Below the pieces are notes generated by a model. It had not been told where the DNA came from and made no database searches. It saw only the letters and a list, made by a program, of their open reading frames with translations. The position numbers and the translations under genes were made by a program. DNA of 64,000 nucleotides from JAVJUV01 sp047314965 (GTDB lineage Bacteria; Pseudomonadota; Alphaproteobacteria; Rhodobacterales; Rhodobacteraceae): NCBI RefSeq assembly GCF_047314965.1, contig NZ_JBLBVK010000056.1:62001-126000 (forward strand). The letters run 5' to 3'. Positions 48,823 through 56,112 of this stretch are shown here, piece after piece. The stretch's first letter is position 1, and every line of letters starts with the position of its first letter.

Positions 48823-49102
48823 GACGCCCTGTCACAAAACCGAGTCCTTCATGCAGTAGTCTCGGTTCCGGATGGACAATCCCGATCCGTGCAAGATGGC
48901 CGGTCATGTTTCCCGTCCCCGGTGCCCGGATCACCCGGACGCCACGACCAGTTAGAACCTTGGGCGCTTTTGCGCGCCGATTCTGATCTGGCTCCTCCTA
49001 CCAATGAATGCGGGGGGAATCATTTTTGCACAGGTCACGTTTGATTTTCACTCTTTTGCGCAGATGTGTTGCTTTGTAGCTAGGCTCCAAAGGAGTTTCG
49101 AC

Positions 49103-49597
49103 ATGAGCTACTCTGCAGATCCGGGAATGTGCATTGGGCACACGCATCTGAAAGTGTCCGATCTGAATCGCGCCATCGCCTTTTACCGTGACGTTATGGG
49201 GCTGGACCTCGTACAACTTTACGGTGACCAGGCAGCGTTCATGTCGGCAGGCGGCTATCACCATCATATCGGCCTGAACACCTGGGAGAGCCGTGGCGGC
49301 ACGCCGCCACCACCGGGTCACACCGGCCTTTACCACGTGGCATTTCTCTTTCCGGATCGCGCCGCGCTTGGACGCGCCCTGGCGAACGTCGTGGACCATG
49401 GGGTCAAGCTGACGGGCGCGGCGGACCACGGGGTGAGCGAAGCGGTCTATTTCGATGACCCGGACGGCAACGGCATCGAGATCTACAGGGACCGCGCCCC
49501 CGAGGACTGGCCGCGGGATGCCGAAGGCAACCTGCAGATGGTCAACGCACGCCTCGATCTTAACGCCCTGATCGCCGAGGGTCGGGCCTCAACCTGA
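49103..49597 (+). CDS. VOC family protein (glyoxalase/extradiol dioxygenase superfamily)
   Basis: A 164-residue vicinal-oxygen-chelate protein with paired beta-alpha-beta modules. Metal-ligand candidates are His in GHTHLKVSDLNRAIAFYRDVM (about 12), His in HTGLYHVAFLF and Glu in DPDGNGIEIYRDR. The catechol-2,3-dioxygenase-like HHHIGLNTWES region suggests a CatE-type enzyme, but no aromatic pathway genes adjoin it. Start MSYSADPGMC at 49103 has AAGGAG upstream; the frame is open further upstream. The preceding 280 bases (48823-49102) hold no evident gene. Confidence 0.88.
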   Translation: MSYSADPGMCIGHTHLKVSDLNRAIAFYRDVMGLDLVQLYGDQAAFMSAGGYHHHIGLNTWESRGGTPPPPGHTGLYHVAFLFPDRAALGRALANVVDHGVKLTGAADHGVSEAVYFDDPDGNGIEIYRDRAPEDWPRDAEGNLQMVNARLDLNALIAEGRAST

Positions 49598-49667
49598 AGA
49601 AGCACGCCGTCGGCTCTGGACCTCGCCCGCTGCCGCGCCTAGGCTCCGCCTTCGGGAGGACAGGCTC

Positions 49668-50534
49668 ATGGCAACCGGCACGAATATCCGAACCTATTTC
49701 GAAGGCACATGGCACGACGGAAACGTGCCGATCATGCGCGCGGCCGATCACGGCGCGTGGCTGGGATCGGGCGTGTTCGACGGCGCACGGTACTTCGATG
49801 GTGTCGCGCCGGACCTCGAAGCGCACTGCCGGCGCGTGAACAACTCGGCGAAGGCATTGATGCTCACGCCCACCGTATCGGTCGAGGACATGATGGCGAT
49901 CGCATGGGAAGGGCTGAAATCCTTCCCCTGGGATGCCGCGGTCTATATCCGGCCGATGTACTGGGGCATCGACGGCGATATCACCGCCATCGTGCCCAAC
50001 GAAGACAAGACCGGCTTTGCGCTTTGCCTTGAGCAGATCCCCATGGCCAAGGCCGACGTGACCGCCCGCCTGACCCGGACCCGCTTTCGCCGCCCCGTTC
50101 TTGAGGATGCGGTCGTGAACGCCAAGGCGGGATGCCTCTACCCCAACAATGCCCGCATGCTGGTCGAGGCGCGCTCCAAGGGCTTCACCAATGCACTTGT
50201 CGCCGATGCAATGGGCAACGTGGCCGAGACCGCGACGGCCAATATCTTCATGGTCAAGGATGGCGAGGTATTCACCCCCATCGCCAACGGCACATTCCTT
50301 GCCGGCATCACCCGATCGCGCCACATGAAGAACCTCGCCCGCGAGGGCATGACGGTACATGAAAGCGTCCTGACGTTCACGGATTTCGAGAACGCGGACG
50401 AGGTTTTCATGTCGGGCAACATGTCCAAGGTGACACCGGTGACCGAGTTCGACGGAACGAACTATCAGGTCGGCCCGGTGACGCGGCGTGTACGCGAGAT
50501 GTATTGGGATTGGGCCCTGTCCGAGAAAGCATAG
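49668..50534 (+). CDS. class IV aminotransferase (branched-chain amino acid type)
   Basis: A 288-residue pyridoxal-phosphate enzyme. Lys153 in AVVNAKAGCLYPNN is the likely PLP lysine; FDGARYFDG near 37-45 and ANIFMVKDGEVFTPIANGTFL, GITR and EVFMSGNMSKVTPV are typical of branched-chain aminotransferases (IlvE). It should transfer amino groups to branched-chain 2-oxo acids, though D-amino-acid transaminase relatives share the fold. GGGAGGACAGG precedes the ATG. A membrane-protein gene follows with a three-base gap. Confidence 0.9.
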   Translation: MATGTNIRTYFEGTWHDGNVPIMRAADHGAWLGSGVFDGARYFDGVAPDLEAHCRRVNNSAKALMLTPTVSVEDMMAIAWEGLKSFPWDAAVYIRPMYWGIDGDITAIVPNEDKTGFALCLEQIPMAKADVTARLTRTRFRRPVLEDAVVNAKAGCLYPNNARMLVEARSKGFTNALVADAMGNVAETATANIFMVKDGEVFTPIANGTFLAGITRSRHMKNLAREGMTVHESVLTFTDFENADEVFMSGNMSKVTPVTEFDGTNYQVGPVTRRVREMYWDWALSEKA

Positions 50535-50537
50535 GCC

Positions 50538-51569
50538 TTGATCCGGCTGGTCCGTATCGCCCTTGGCCTGTTTGCGCTCCTGACTTTCACGGCGTCGATC
50601 TGGGCGCTTGCCCAGTCTCCTTTCGCCGCCCCCTACCGAGAACGGACAGAAGCCGAACTTCGGGTCGCGTTGGAACGCGCCCTGAAACCGGAACTCACGC
50701 CCGACCGCCTCGGCTCTCGCGTCGCCGAGGCTTTGGAGGCGGGAGAGACCGAGGAGGCCGCGGCGCTCGCACGGCTTGCCGCCACGCGTGGCGTTGTCTT
50801 GCCGAGTGAAACCCGCGCCGCACTGGAGAAGGCGGAAGCGGCGTCCGGAGGCCTGACCTCCTGCCTTGCCTGCGCATGGGATCCCGGCAATTGCGAAGGG
50901 TTCTCGCAGGTCGCCACCTGCAACCTTCCTGCGGAACTGACACCGCTTGGGGACCTGAACGCGATCCGCCGTGGAATCCAGGATTGGATGAACGGCGACT
51001 CCATCGACCGGATCGACCTTTCGCTGGGTATCGTCGGCCTCGCGGCAACCGGAGCGATCCTTGTGTCCTGGGGAACCAGCGCTTCCGTGAAGGCCGGCGC
51101 GACCGGGCTTCGCGTCGCCCGGCGCGCCGGCGCACTCACACCCACGATGAGCGATGAGGTCGCTACGCTCGCCGCCCGCGCCATCGACTGGGACGCCATC
51201 GGCAGCGTTGCCTTGCGCCGTTCCGGCGCCGAGACTCTGCTCACCCCGGCCGCAGCGCGCCTTGCGGATATCGCCGCGGACGTGGGACGCATCGGCGCAC
51301 GGACGGGTGCCTCCGACACTCTTGCATTGCTGCGCTATGCCGACACGCCGGACGAGCTTGCAAGTGTGGCACGAGTGACCGAAACAGCCGGCGCCGAAAC
51401 ACGTGGTCTCTTCGCCACGCTCGGAAAAGCGCGTGTCATCAGAGCAACCAAGACGCTGACGGAACTGGCCTTGCTGGCCATTGGACTGCTTTCGGCTCTC
51501 ACCGCGCAAGTGCTCGCAATTGCCGTTTGGCTGCTCCGCCGCTGGCTCAGACGGGTGGACAGAGCATGA
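50538..51569 (+). CDS. hypothetical membrane protein, 343 aa
   Basis: Not recognised. It has an N-terminal membrane segment (about 5-26), a soluble helical region with four cysteines close together (TSCLACAWDPGNCEGFSQVATC, residues about 107-128), a second hydrophobic segment (about 163-180), an Ala-rich helical region, and a C-terminal membrane segment (about 312-335). The cysteines are likely periplasmic. The start is TTG at 50538, three bases after the aminotransferase stop, implying coupled translation; the ribosome-binding site is weak. Confidence 0.72.
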   Translation: MIRLVRIALGLFALLTFTASIWALAQSPFAAPYRERTEAELRVALERALKPELTPDRLGSRVAEALEAGETEEAAALARLAATRGVVLPSETRAALEKAEAASGGLTSCLACAWDPGNCEGFSQVATCNLPAELTPLGDLNAIRRGIQDWMNGDSIDRIDLSLGIVGLAATGAILVSWGTSASVKAGATGLRVARRAGALTPTMSDEVATLAARAIDWDAIGSVALRRSGAETLLTPAAARLADIAADVGRIGARTGASDTLALLRYADTPDELASVARVTETAGAETRGLFATLGKARVIRATKTLTELALLAIGLLSALTAQVLAIAVWLLRRWLRRVDRA

Positions 51570-51606
51570 AGGCAGTCCCATTCTGACAGCAAACAGGAGA
51601 CGGGCC

Positions 51607-52569
51607 ATGCATACGACCGATGATTTCCTTTTTCTTCCTGACGCGGTTCTGGACGGTCTCGGGATATCTCCCGCCGAAGTTGCGGACGCGATAGAGGCCG
51701 CGCTCATGGCAAAGGCCGACGGTCGTCTTCACACCAGTCCAAAGTCCGCAATCCTTCCGGGTGAAGGCCGCTACATGATGTCCACGCTGGCAGTGGGTGA
51801 CGACGGTTTCATCGTGGTCAAGCAGGTCAGCGTGTGTCCGGGAAATGCCACACGCGGTCTTCCCACAATCAATGGGGCGATCATGGTACTGGACGCCGAA
51901 ACAGGGCTGTTGCGTGCCATTGTCGGCGCGAACTGGATCACGGCTATACGAACCGCGGCCCTGTCTGCTGTGGCCGCAAGACGGCTCGCAAACCCGGCAT
52001 CCGAAACCATAGCCTTCGTCGGGACCGGCGTTCAGGCGCATTCGCACCTCGCGGCATTCGCCGAGATGTTCCCGCTGAAACGAATTTGCGCTGTCGGTCG
52101 CGGACAGGCCAATCTCGAAAAGCTTTGCCAGACCGCGCGCGACATGGGCCTCGAGGCCGAGGCATCCAGCGATCCGAGAGCCGCACTGAAGGACGCCGAT
52201 ATCGTCGTCACCTCGGTCACTCTGAACTACGCCATCGAACCCTTTCTCGATGCCCGCTGGCTGAAACCGAATTGCTTCGCCGCCATCACCGATCTTTGCA
52301 TCCCCTGGCATCAGGAAGGCCTGGATGCCTTCGGCACCGTCATCGTCGACGACCGCGTTCAGGAGGCCGAGAGCGGCAAGCCGATGTTGCCTTACGAGCG
52401 GATCGCGGGAGACCTGACCGAACTTGTCGCGGGCGGAACGCCCGCGCTTGTGACGGACAAGCCAACAGCTTTCGCCTTCCGGGGTATCGCGCTTGGCGAC
52501 TATGCCGCCGCGGTCCTGGCAGTGAAACGCGCCGAAGCGAAGAACGCCGGTCAGCGTGTCGAACCTTGA
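51607..52569 (+). CDS. ornithine cyclodeaminase/mu-crystallin family protein
   Basis: A 320-residue NAD(P)-dependent enzyme with ANWITAIRTAALSAVAAR (the family's substrate/cofactor loop), the Rossmann motif IAFVGTGVQAHSHLAAF, and VQEAESGKPMLPYERIAGDL. Family members include ornithine cyclodeaminase, alanine dehydrogenase (archaeal) and ketimine reductases; the substrate here cannot be assigned. Start MHTTDDFLFLP at 51607 follows AGGAGA. It could belong to amino-acid catabolism with the nearby aminotransferase. Confidence 0.88.
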   Translation: MHTTDDFLFLPDAVLDGLGISPAEVADAIEAALMAKADGRLHTSPKSAILPGEGRYMMSTLAVGDDGFIVVKQVSVCPGNATRGLPTINGAIMVLDAETGLLRAIVGANWITAIRTAALSAVAARRLANPASETIAFVGTGVQAHSHLAAFAEMFPLKRICAVGRGQANLEKLCQTARDMGLEAEASSDPRAALKDADIVVTSVTLNYAIEPFLDARWLKPNCFAAITDLCIPWHQEGLDAFGTVIVDDRVQEAESGKPMLPYERIAGDLTELVAGGTPALVTDKPTAFAFRGIALGDYAAAVLAVKRAEAKNAGQRVEP

Positions 52570-52621
52570 GGATGGACAGGCCAGTCTGAAGGCTTCATGA
52601 TCCGCACCAAGAGGAGAAGTC

Positions 52622-53077
52622 ATGCGCAAATTCCTGGTCATACTCGACGACAGCCGCGAGTGTCTGAACGCCATGCGTTTCGCTGCTATGCGGGCCGCGA
52701 ACACCGGCGGCGGCGTGCAAATCCTTTCAGTCATTCCTCCCGATGAATTCAATCACTGGATCGGCGTCGGCGAAATCATGCGGGAAGAAGCCAAGGAGCG
52801 TATCCATGCGCATTTCGAAGTTTTTGCCAAATGGATGCGTGACAGGCAGGGCGTGGACCCTGAACTCGTGATCCGCGAGGGAGAACCCGTTCCGGAGATC
52901 CTGAAGCAGATCAACGAAGACGGTGAAATCGGAGTTCTTGTCCTCGGCGCTTCGGCAGAGAAAGGCGGTCCCGGACCTATTGTTTCGGCATTGTCGCGGC
53001 AGTTCGGCCTGTTGCCGGTACCGCTGACCATCGTGCCTGGCGAATTGTCGAAGGAAAAGCTGGAAGCCATCACCTGA
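52622..53077 (+). CDS. universal stress protein (UspA family)
   Basis: A 151-residue single-domain UspA-fold protein: starts KFLVILDDSRECLNAMRFAA and ends with VLVLGASAEKGGPGPIVSALSRQ...LPVPLTIVPG, in the place of the ATP-binding G-2x-G-9x-G(S/T) motif. Family members bind ATP or respond to starvation and stress. AGAGGAGAAG upstream is a strong ribosome-binding site. It stands 52 bases after the cyclodeaminase-family gene. Confidence 0.9.
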   Translation: MRKFLVILDDSRECLNAMRFAAMRAANTGGGVQILSVIPPDEFNHWIGVGEIMREEAKERIHAHFEVFAKWMRDRQGVDPELVIREGEPVPEILKQINEDGEIGVLVLGASAEKGGPGPIVSALSRQFGLLPVPLTIVPGELSKEKLEAIT

Positions 53078-53092
53078 GGGCCTCGCCGACGC

Positions 53093-53140
53093 TTTAGAAC
53101 TGTTCTAAACCTTGACTCCAATGCGCGTCAGGCGCATATC
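53093..53140 (+). promoter_or_regulatory. nfuA promoter with 17-bp perfect palindrome (putative iron-type operator)
   Basis: TTTAGAAC-T-GTTCTAAA (53093-53109) is a perfect palindrome. Directly after it come TTGACT (53112-53117), a 17-base spacer and CATATC (53135-53140), a good sigma-70-type promoter. The palindrome resembles, from memory, the Iron-Rhodo-box associated with IscR control in Rhodobacter. Control of an iron-sulphur assembly gene by such a site would make sense. Confidence 0.65.
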
Positions 53141-53167
53141 CGAGTGGAACAGTAAGGAAACGCGCAG

Positions 53168-53728
53168 ATGTTCATCCAGACCGAATCCACACCGAACCCC
53201 GCAACGTTGAAGTTCCTGCCCGGACAAACCGTTCTGGACGCTGGGACGGCCGATTTTCCAAGTGCGGATGCCGCTGGCAAATCTCCCCTCGCCACTCGCC
53301 TTTTCGCGGTCGAGGGCGTGACCGGCGTTTTCTTCGGCACGGATTTTGTAACGATAACCAAAGCCGACGGCGTCGACTGGGATGTGATCAAGCCCGCCCT
53401 GCTGGGCGCGATCATGGAACACTTCCAGTCTGGCCAGCCCGTGATGGAAGGCGAGAACCTGTCTTCGGGTCACGCCGAGCACAGCGGTGAAGACGCCGAA
53501 ATCGTCAGCCAGATCAAGGAATTGCTGGACACGCGCGTACGCCCCGCTGTCGCGCAGGATGGCGGTGACATCGTCTTCCACGGGTTCGAGCGCGGCGTGG
53601 TCTACCTGCATATGCAGGGCGCTTGCGCTGGCTGCCCCTCGTCGACACTGACGTTGAAAATGGGGATCGAGAACCTGCTGCGGCATTACATTCCCGAAGT
53701 CGTAGAAGTCCGCCCCGTCGCTGCCTGA
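53168..53728 (+). CDS. nfuA: NifU-family iron-sulphur cluster carrier (Nfu)
   Basis: A 186-residue scaffold/carrier that hands Fe-S clusters to target enzymes. The N-terminal Nfu_N domain (MFIQTESTPNPATLKFLPGQ) is followed by a C-terminal NifU domain with DTRVRPAVAQDGGDIVFHGF and the cluster-binding CAGCPSS (Cys153, Cys156). This two-domain form is typical of alphaproteobacteria and mitochondria (NFU1). AAGGAAACGC precedes the ATG. Its promoter carries an iron-type palindrome. Confidence 0.94.
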   Translation: MFIQTESTPNPATLKFLPGQTVLDAGTADFPSADAAGKSPLATRLFAVEGVTGVFFGTDFVTITKADGVDWDVIKPALLGAIMEHFQSGQPVMEGENLSSGHAEHSGEDAEIVSQIKELLDTRVRPAVAQDGGDIVFHGFERGVVYLHMQGACAGCPSSTLTLKMGIENLLRHYIPEVVEVRPVAA

Positions 53729-53758
53729 TCCTAGTGCGCCGGCTTCGCCGTCGCCCGA

Positions 53759-53807
53759 TGCGGGGGTTTTGCCCCCGCACCCCCAGAGTATTTCCGAAAA
53801 GAAGAAG
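53759..53807 (+). repeat. GC-rich hairpin plus GTATTT element before tsaB
   Basis: TGCGGGGG-TTTT-GCCCCCGCA (53759-53779) forms a perfect stem, followed by CCCCCAGAGTATTTCCGAAAAGAAGAAG running up to the tsaB ATG. The hairpin may end the nfuA transcript. The whole block looks like a recurring Rhodobacteraceae intergenic repeat, with decayed relatives at 15895 and 18531. Confidence 0.5.
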
Positions 53808-54527
53808 ATGAGCAGACCGCCCCGGATACTCTCCTTCGATACCTCGGGCCCGCATTGTGCCGCGGCGCTCATGATCGGCGGCCAGATTGTGGCCTTGGAT
53901 TACGAGGAAATGGGACGCGGTCAGGCGGAACGCTTGTTTCCGATGCTCGAGGAAATTCTGAAGGAAGCGGGCGCGGTCTGGGAAGAACTCGACGCGATCG
54001 CGGTGGGCACCGGACCTGGCAACTTCACAGGTATCCGGATCGCGGTGAGCGCTGCCCGCGGCCTCGCTTTATCCCTTGGCATTCCGGCTATTGGCGTGAC
54101 TGGATTCGAGGCGCTTCGCGGCTCCCGATTCCATGGCGATCCGGCGAAGATGATCGTCAGCCTTCCGGCAAGCCGCCGTGGCGCCGACATCGTACTTCAG
54201 TACTTTGAAAACGGAGAGGCAGTGGGCGGCCCTGTTGAACTTGCGATATTCGGAAAGGGCGTACTCGACGAGGAATTCAAGGGATTCCCGGGACCTGCAC
54301 AAATCCTCGGGCACGAGGCAGCGGCCGTGAACTATGCTGTGCAACTCGACAAAGGCAATTACACCTATCTCGAATTCGGCCCCGGATACCCCATCTCCCG
54401 CGCGATCGCCGAAGTCGCCGCGCTGAAGTTCTTGTCAGAACACGAATTTCCCCGCCCATCGCCCCTCTACATCCGCCCCGCCGATGCCGCCCCGGCGTCT
54501 GACCCACCTCCGTTGATCCTGCCATGA
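53808..54527 (+). CDS. tsaB: tRNA threonylcarbamoyladenosine biosynthesis protein TsaB
   Basis: Scaffold subunit of the TsaBDE complex that puts the t6A modification on tRNAs reading ANN codons. The 239-residue product has ILSFDTSGPHCAAALM, AERLFPMLEEIL, and GTGPGNFTGIRIAVSAARGLALSL, the TsaB ASKHA-type blocks. Start MSRPPRILSFDTS at 53808; the frame is open 13 codons upstream inside the repeat. The stop overlaps rimI by four bases, the usual partner. Confidence 0.94.
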   Translation: MSRPPRILSFDTSGPHCAAALMIGGQIVALDYEEMGRGQAERLFPMLEEILKEAGAVWEELDAIAVGTGPGNFTGIRIAVSAARGLALSLGIPAIGVTGFEALRGSRFHGDPAKMIVSLPASRRGADIVLQYFENGEAVGGPVELAIFGKGVLDEEFKGFPGPAQILGHEAAAVNYAVQLDKGNYTYLEFGPGYPISRAIAEVAALKFLSEHEFPRPSPLYIRPADAAPASDPPPLILP

Positions 54528-54943
54528 CGCCTGAGGAGATGGCGGCGATCCACGCGCGCGCGATGGCGGTGCCACCACCGTGGAGCGCGCCGACACTGGC
54601 GGGTTTCAGGGCCGCGCCCGATGCTGTATTCGTGCACGAGGAAAATTCCTTCGCCCTTGGCCGCATCATCGTCGGCGAAGCAGAGCTTCTGACCATAGCC
54701 GTGGACCCTGAAGCGCAACGTCGGGGCCTTGGAAGGGCCTGCCTCAGGCGCTTCATCGACACATGCCGCACGCGGGGGGCCAGCCGCATCCTGCTGGAAG
54801 TCGCCGAGACGAACGTCGGTGCGCGCGCGCTCTATCGATCCCAAGGATTTACCGAGGACGGACGCCGAAAAGGCTACTACCGCGCAGCCAATGCCCACAC
54901 GATCGACGCCATTCTCATGAGCATGCACCTCGCGGACGCCTAA
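54524..54943 (+). CDS. rimI: ribosomal protein S18 alanine N-acetyltransferase (RimI-like GNAT)
   Basis: A 139-residue GNAT acetyltransferase with acetyl-CoA loop DPEAQRRGLGRACL and LLEVAETNVGARALYRSQGF. RimI acetylates the N-terminus of ribosomal protein S18; the call leans on the coupling to tsaB (four-base overlap), the standard RimI context, because GNAT sequences alone are not specific. An inverted repeat follows the stop by six bases. Confidence 0.88.
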   Translation: MTPEEMAAIHARAMAVPPPWSAPTLAGFRAAPDAVFVHEENSFALGRIIVGEAELLTIAVDPEAQRRGLGRACLRRFIDTCRTRGASRILLEVAETNVGARALYRSQGFTEDGRRKGYYRAANAHTIDAILMSMHLADA

Positions 54944-54949
54944 CCTAAC

Positions 54950-54978
54950 GTCATGCGGTGAAAATTCTGCCGCATGAC
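54950..54978. promoter_or_regulatory. 9-bp perfect inverted repeat between rimI and the BMP operon
   Basis: GTCATGCGG and CCGCATGAC flank an 11-base AT-rich loop. It lies six bases past the rimI stop and 15 bases before TTGACG (54993), a possible -35 box of the BMP operon. It has no U run, so it could be an operator for the importer or a Rho-aided end for tsaB-rimI. Confidence 0.4.
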
Positions 54979-54992
54979 TCTGAAGACTCCTA

Positions 54993-55023
54993 TTGACGCC
55001 TTCGAAGGACTCCGGCCTTAATC
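54993..55023 (+). promoter_or_regulatory. possible promoter of the BMP transporter operon
   Basis: TTGACG (54993-54998) and TTAATC (55018-55023) are spaced 19 bases apart, which predicts an RNA start near 55030 and an 80-base leader with a GC-rich hairpin. The spacing is slightly long, so this is tentative. Confidence 0.35.
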
Positions 55024-55110
55024 GCGCATGATCTGAGACAATTCAGACAGCGATCGGGCGCCGGGGGGTGTCTGCCCCAGCGCTCTTCCAGTTGGACAGG
55101 GAGACCATTC

Positions 55111-56112
55111 ATGACCTTTTTGCAGAAATTTCTCGGTGGCGCCGCCGCCCTCGCACTGACTGCGGGTGCCGCGCTGGCCGAACCCGCTTTGATGTACGAC
55201 ATGGGCGGCAAATTCGACAAGTCGTTCAACGAGGCTGCCTACAACGGTGCCAAGCGTTGGGCCGATGAGACCGGCAACAGCTACCAGGAAATCGAAGTGA
55301 CCGCCGAGGCCCAACGGGTCCAGTTCGCGACCCGTCTGGCCGAAGCCGGGTACAACCCGATCGTGGTTCTGGGCTTCCAGAACGCCGCCACGGTGGAAGA
55401 AGTTGCGCCGAAGTACCCCGACACCAAGTTCGCCATCATCGACGTGAACTGGCTGGACATCCCGAACCTTCGCCAGATCAGCTTCGCCGAGCATGAGGGC
55501 AGCTACCTCGTCGGTATGCTGGCCGCAATGGCATCCAAGTCCGGGACAGTCGGGTTCATCGGCGGCATGGATGTACCGCTCATCCGTCACTTTGCCTGCG
55601 GCTACGCCCAAGGCGCAAAGGCGGTAAATCCGGATATCAATATCGTGGCCAACATGACCGGCACAACGCCAGCGGCTTGGAACGACCCGGTGAAGGGCGG
55701 CGAATTGACCAAGGCGCAAATCAGCCAGGGTGCTGATGTGGTCTATGCCGCCGCGGGCGGCACGGGCGTGGGTGTTCTTCAAGCCGCGGCCGACGCAAAC
55801 ATCCTGTCGATCGGCGTCGACTCGAACCAGAACTACCTGCACCCGGGCAAGGTTCTGACCTCGATGCTGAAGCGCGTGGACAACGCCGTGTACGATGTTT
55901 TCCAGGCTGGCGTCGATGGGTTTGAACCGGGCGTTCACGTCATGGGTCTTGGCAATGATGGCGTCGGATACGCGCTGGACGAAAACAATGCCTCGCTGAT
56001 CACCGACGAGATGAAGACCGCCGTCGACGATGCGCGCCAGAAGATCATCAATGGCGAGATCGAGGTTGTTGCCTATTATACCAACGACAGTTGCCCGGCG
56101 CTCGATTTCTGA
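55111..56112 (+). CDS. BMP-family ABC transporter substrate-binding protein
   Basis: A 333-residue periplasmic binding protein: signal peptide (1-23, cleavage after ALA), then PALMYDMGGKFDKSFNEAAYNGAKRW, the start motif of BMP/PnrA proteins, and FVLGFQNAATVEEVAPKYPDTKF-like regions. BMP proteins bind nucleosides or purines. Unlike Gram-positive relatives there is no lipobox. GGGAGA precedes the ATG. It heads a four-gene importer operon and overlaps the ATPase gene by one base. Confidence 0.93.
   Translation: MTFLQKFLGGAAALALTAGAALAEPALMYDMGGKFDKSFNEAAYNGAKRWADETGNSYQEIEVTAEAQRVQFATRLAEAGYNPIVVLGFQNAATVEEVAPKYPDTKFAIIDVNWLDIPNLRQISFAEHEGSYLVGMLAAMASKSGTVGFIGGMDVPLIRHFACGYAQGAKAVNPDINIVANMTGTTPAAWNDPVKGGELTKAQISQGADVVYAAAGGTGVGVLQAAADANILSIGVDSNQNYLHPGKVLTSMLKRVDNAVYDVFQAGVDGFEPGVHVMGLGNDGVGYALDENNASLITDEMKTAVDDARQKIINGEIEVVAYYTNDSCPALDF

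Noticed and set aside
49560..51707. A 715-codon minus-strand frame across the aminotransferase and membrane-protein genes
   Set aside because: It spans two plus-strand genes with good starts and motifs and shows no domain of its own.
55030..55110. Purine-type riboswitch in the leader of the BMP operon
   Set aside because: The leader has a GC-rich hairpin but none of the conserved purine-riboswitch junction sequence, and it is too short for aptamer plus expression platform.
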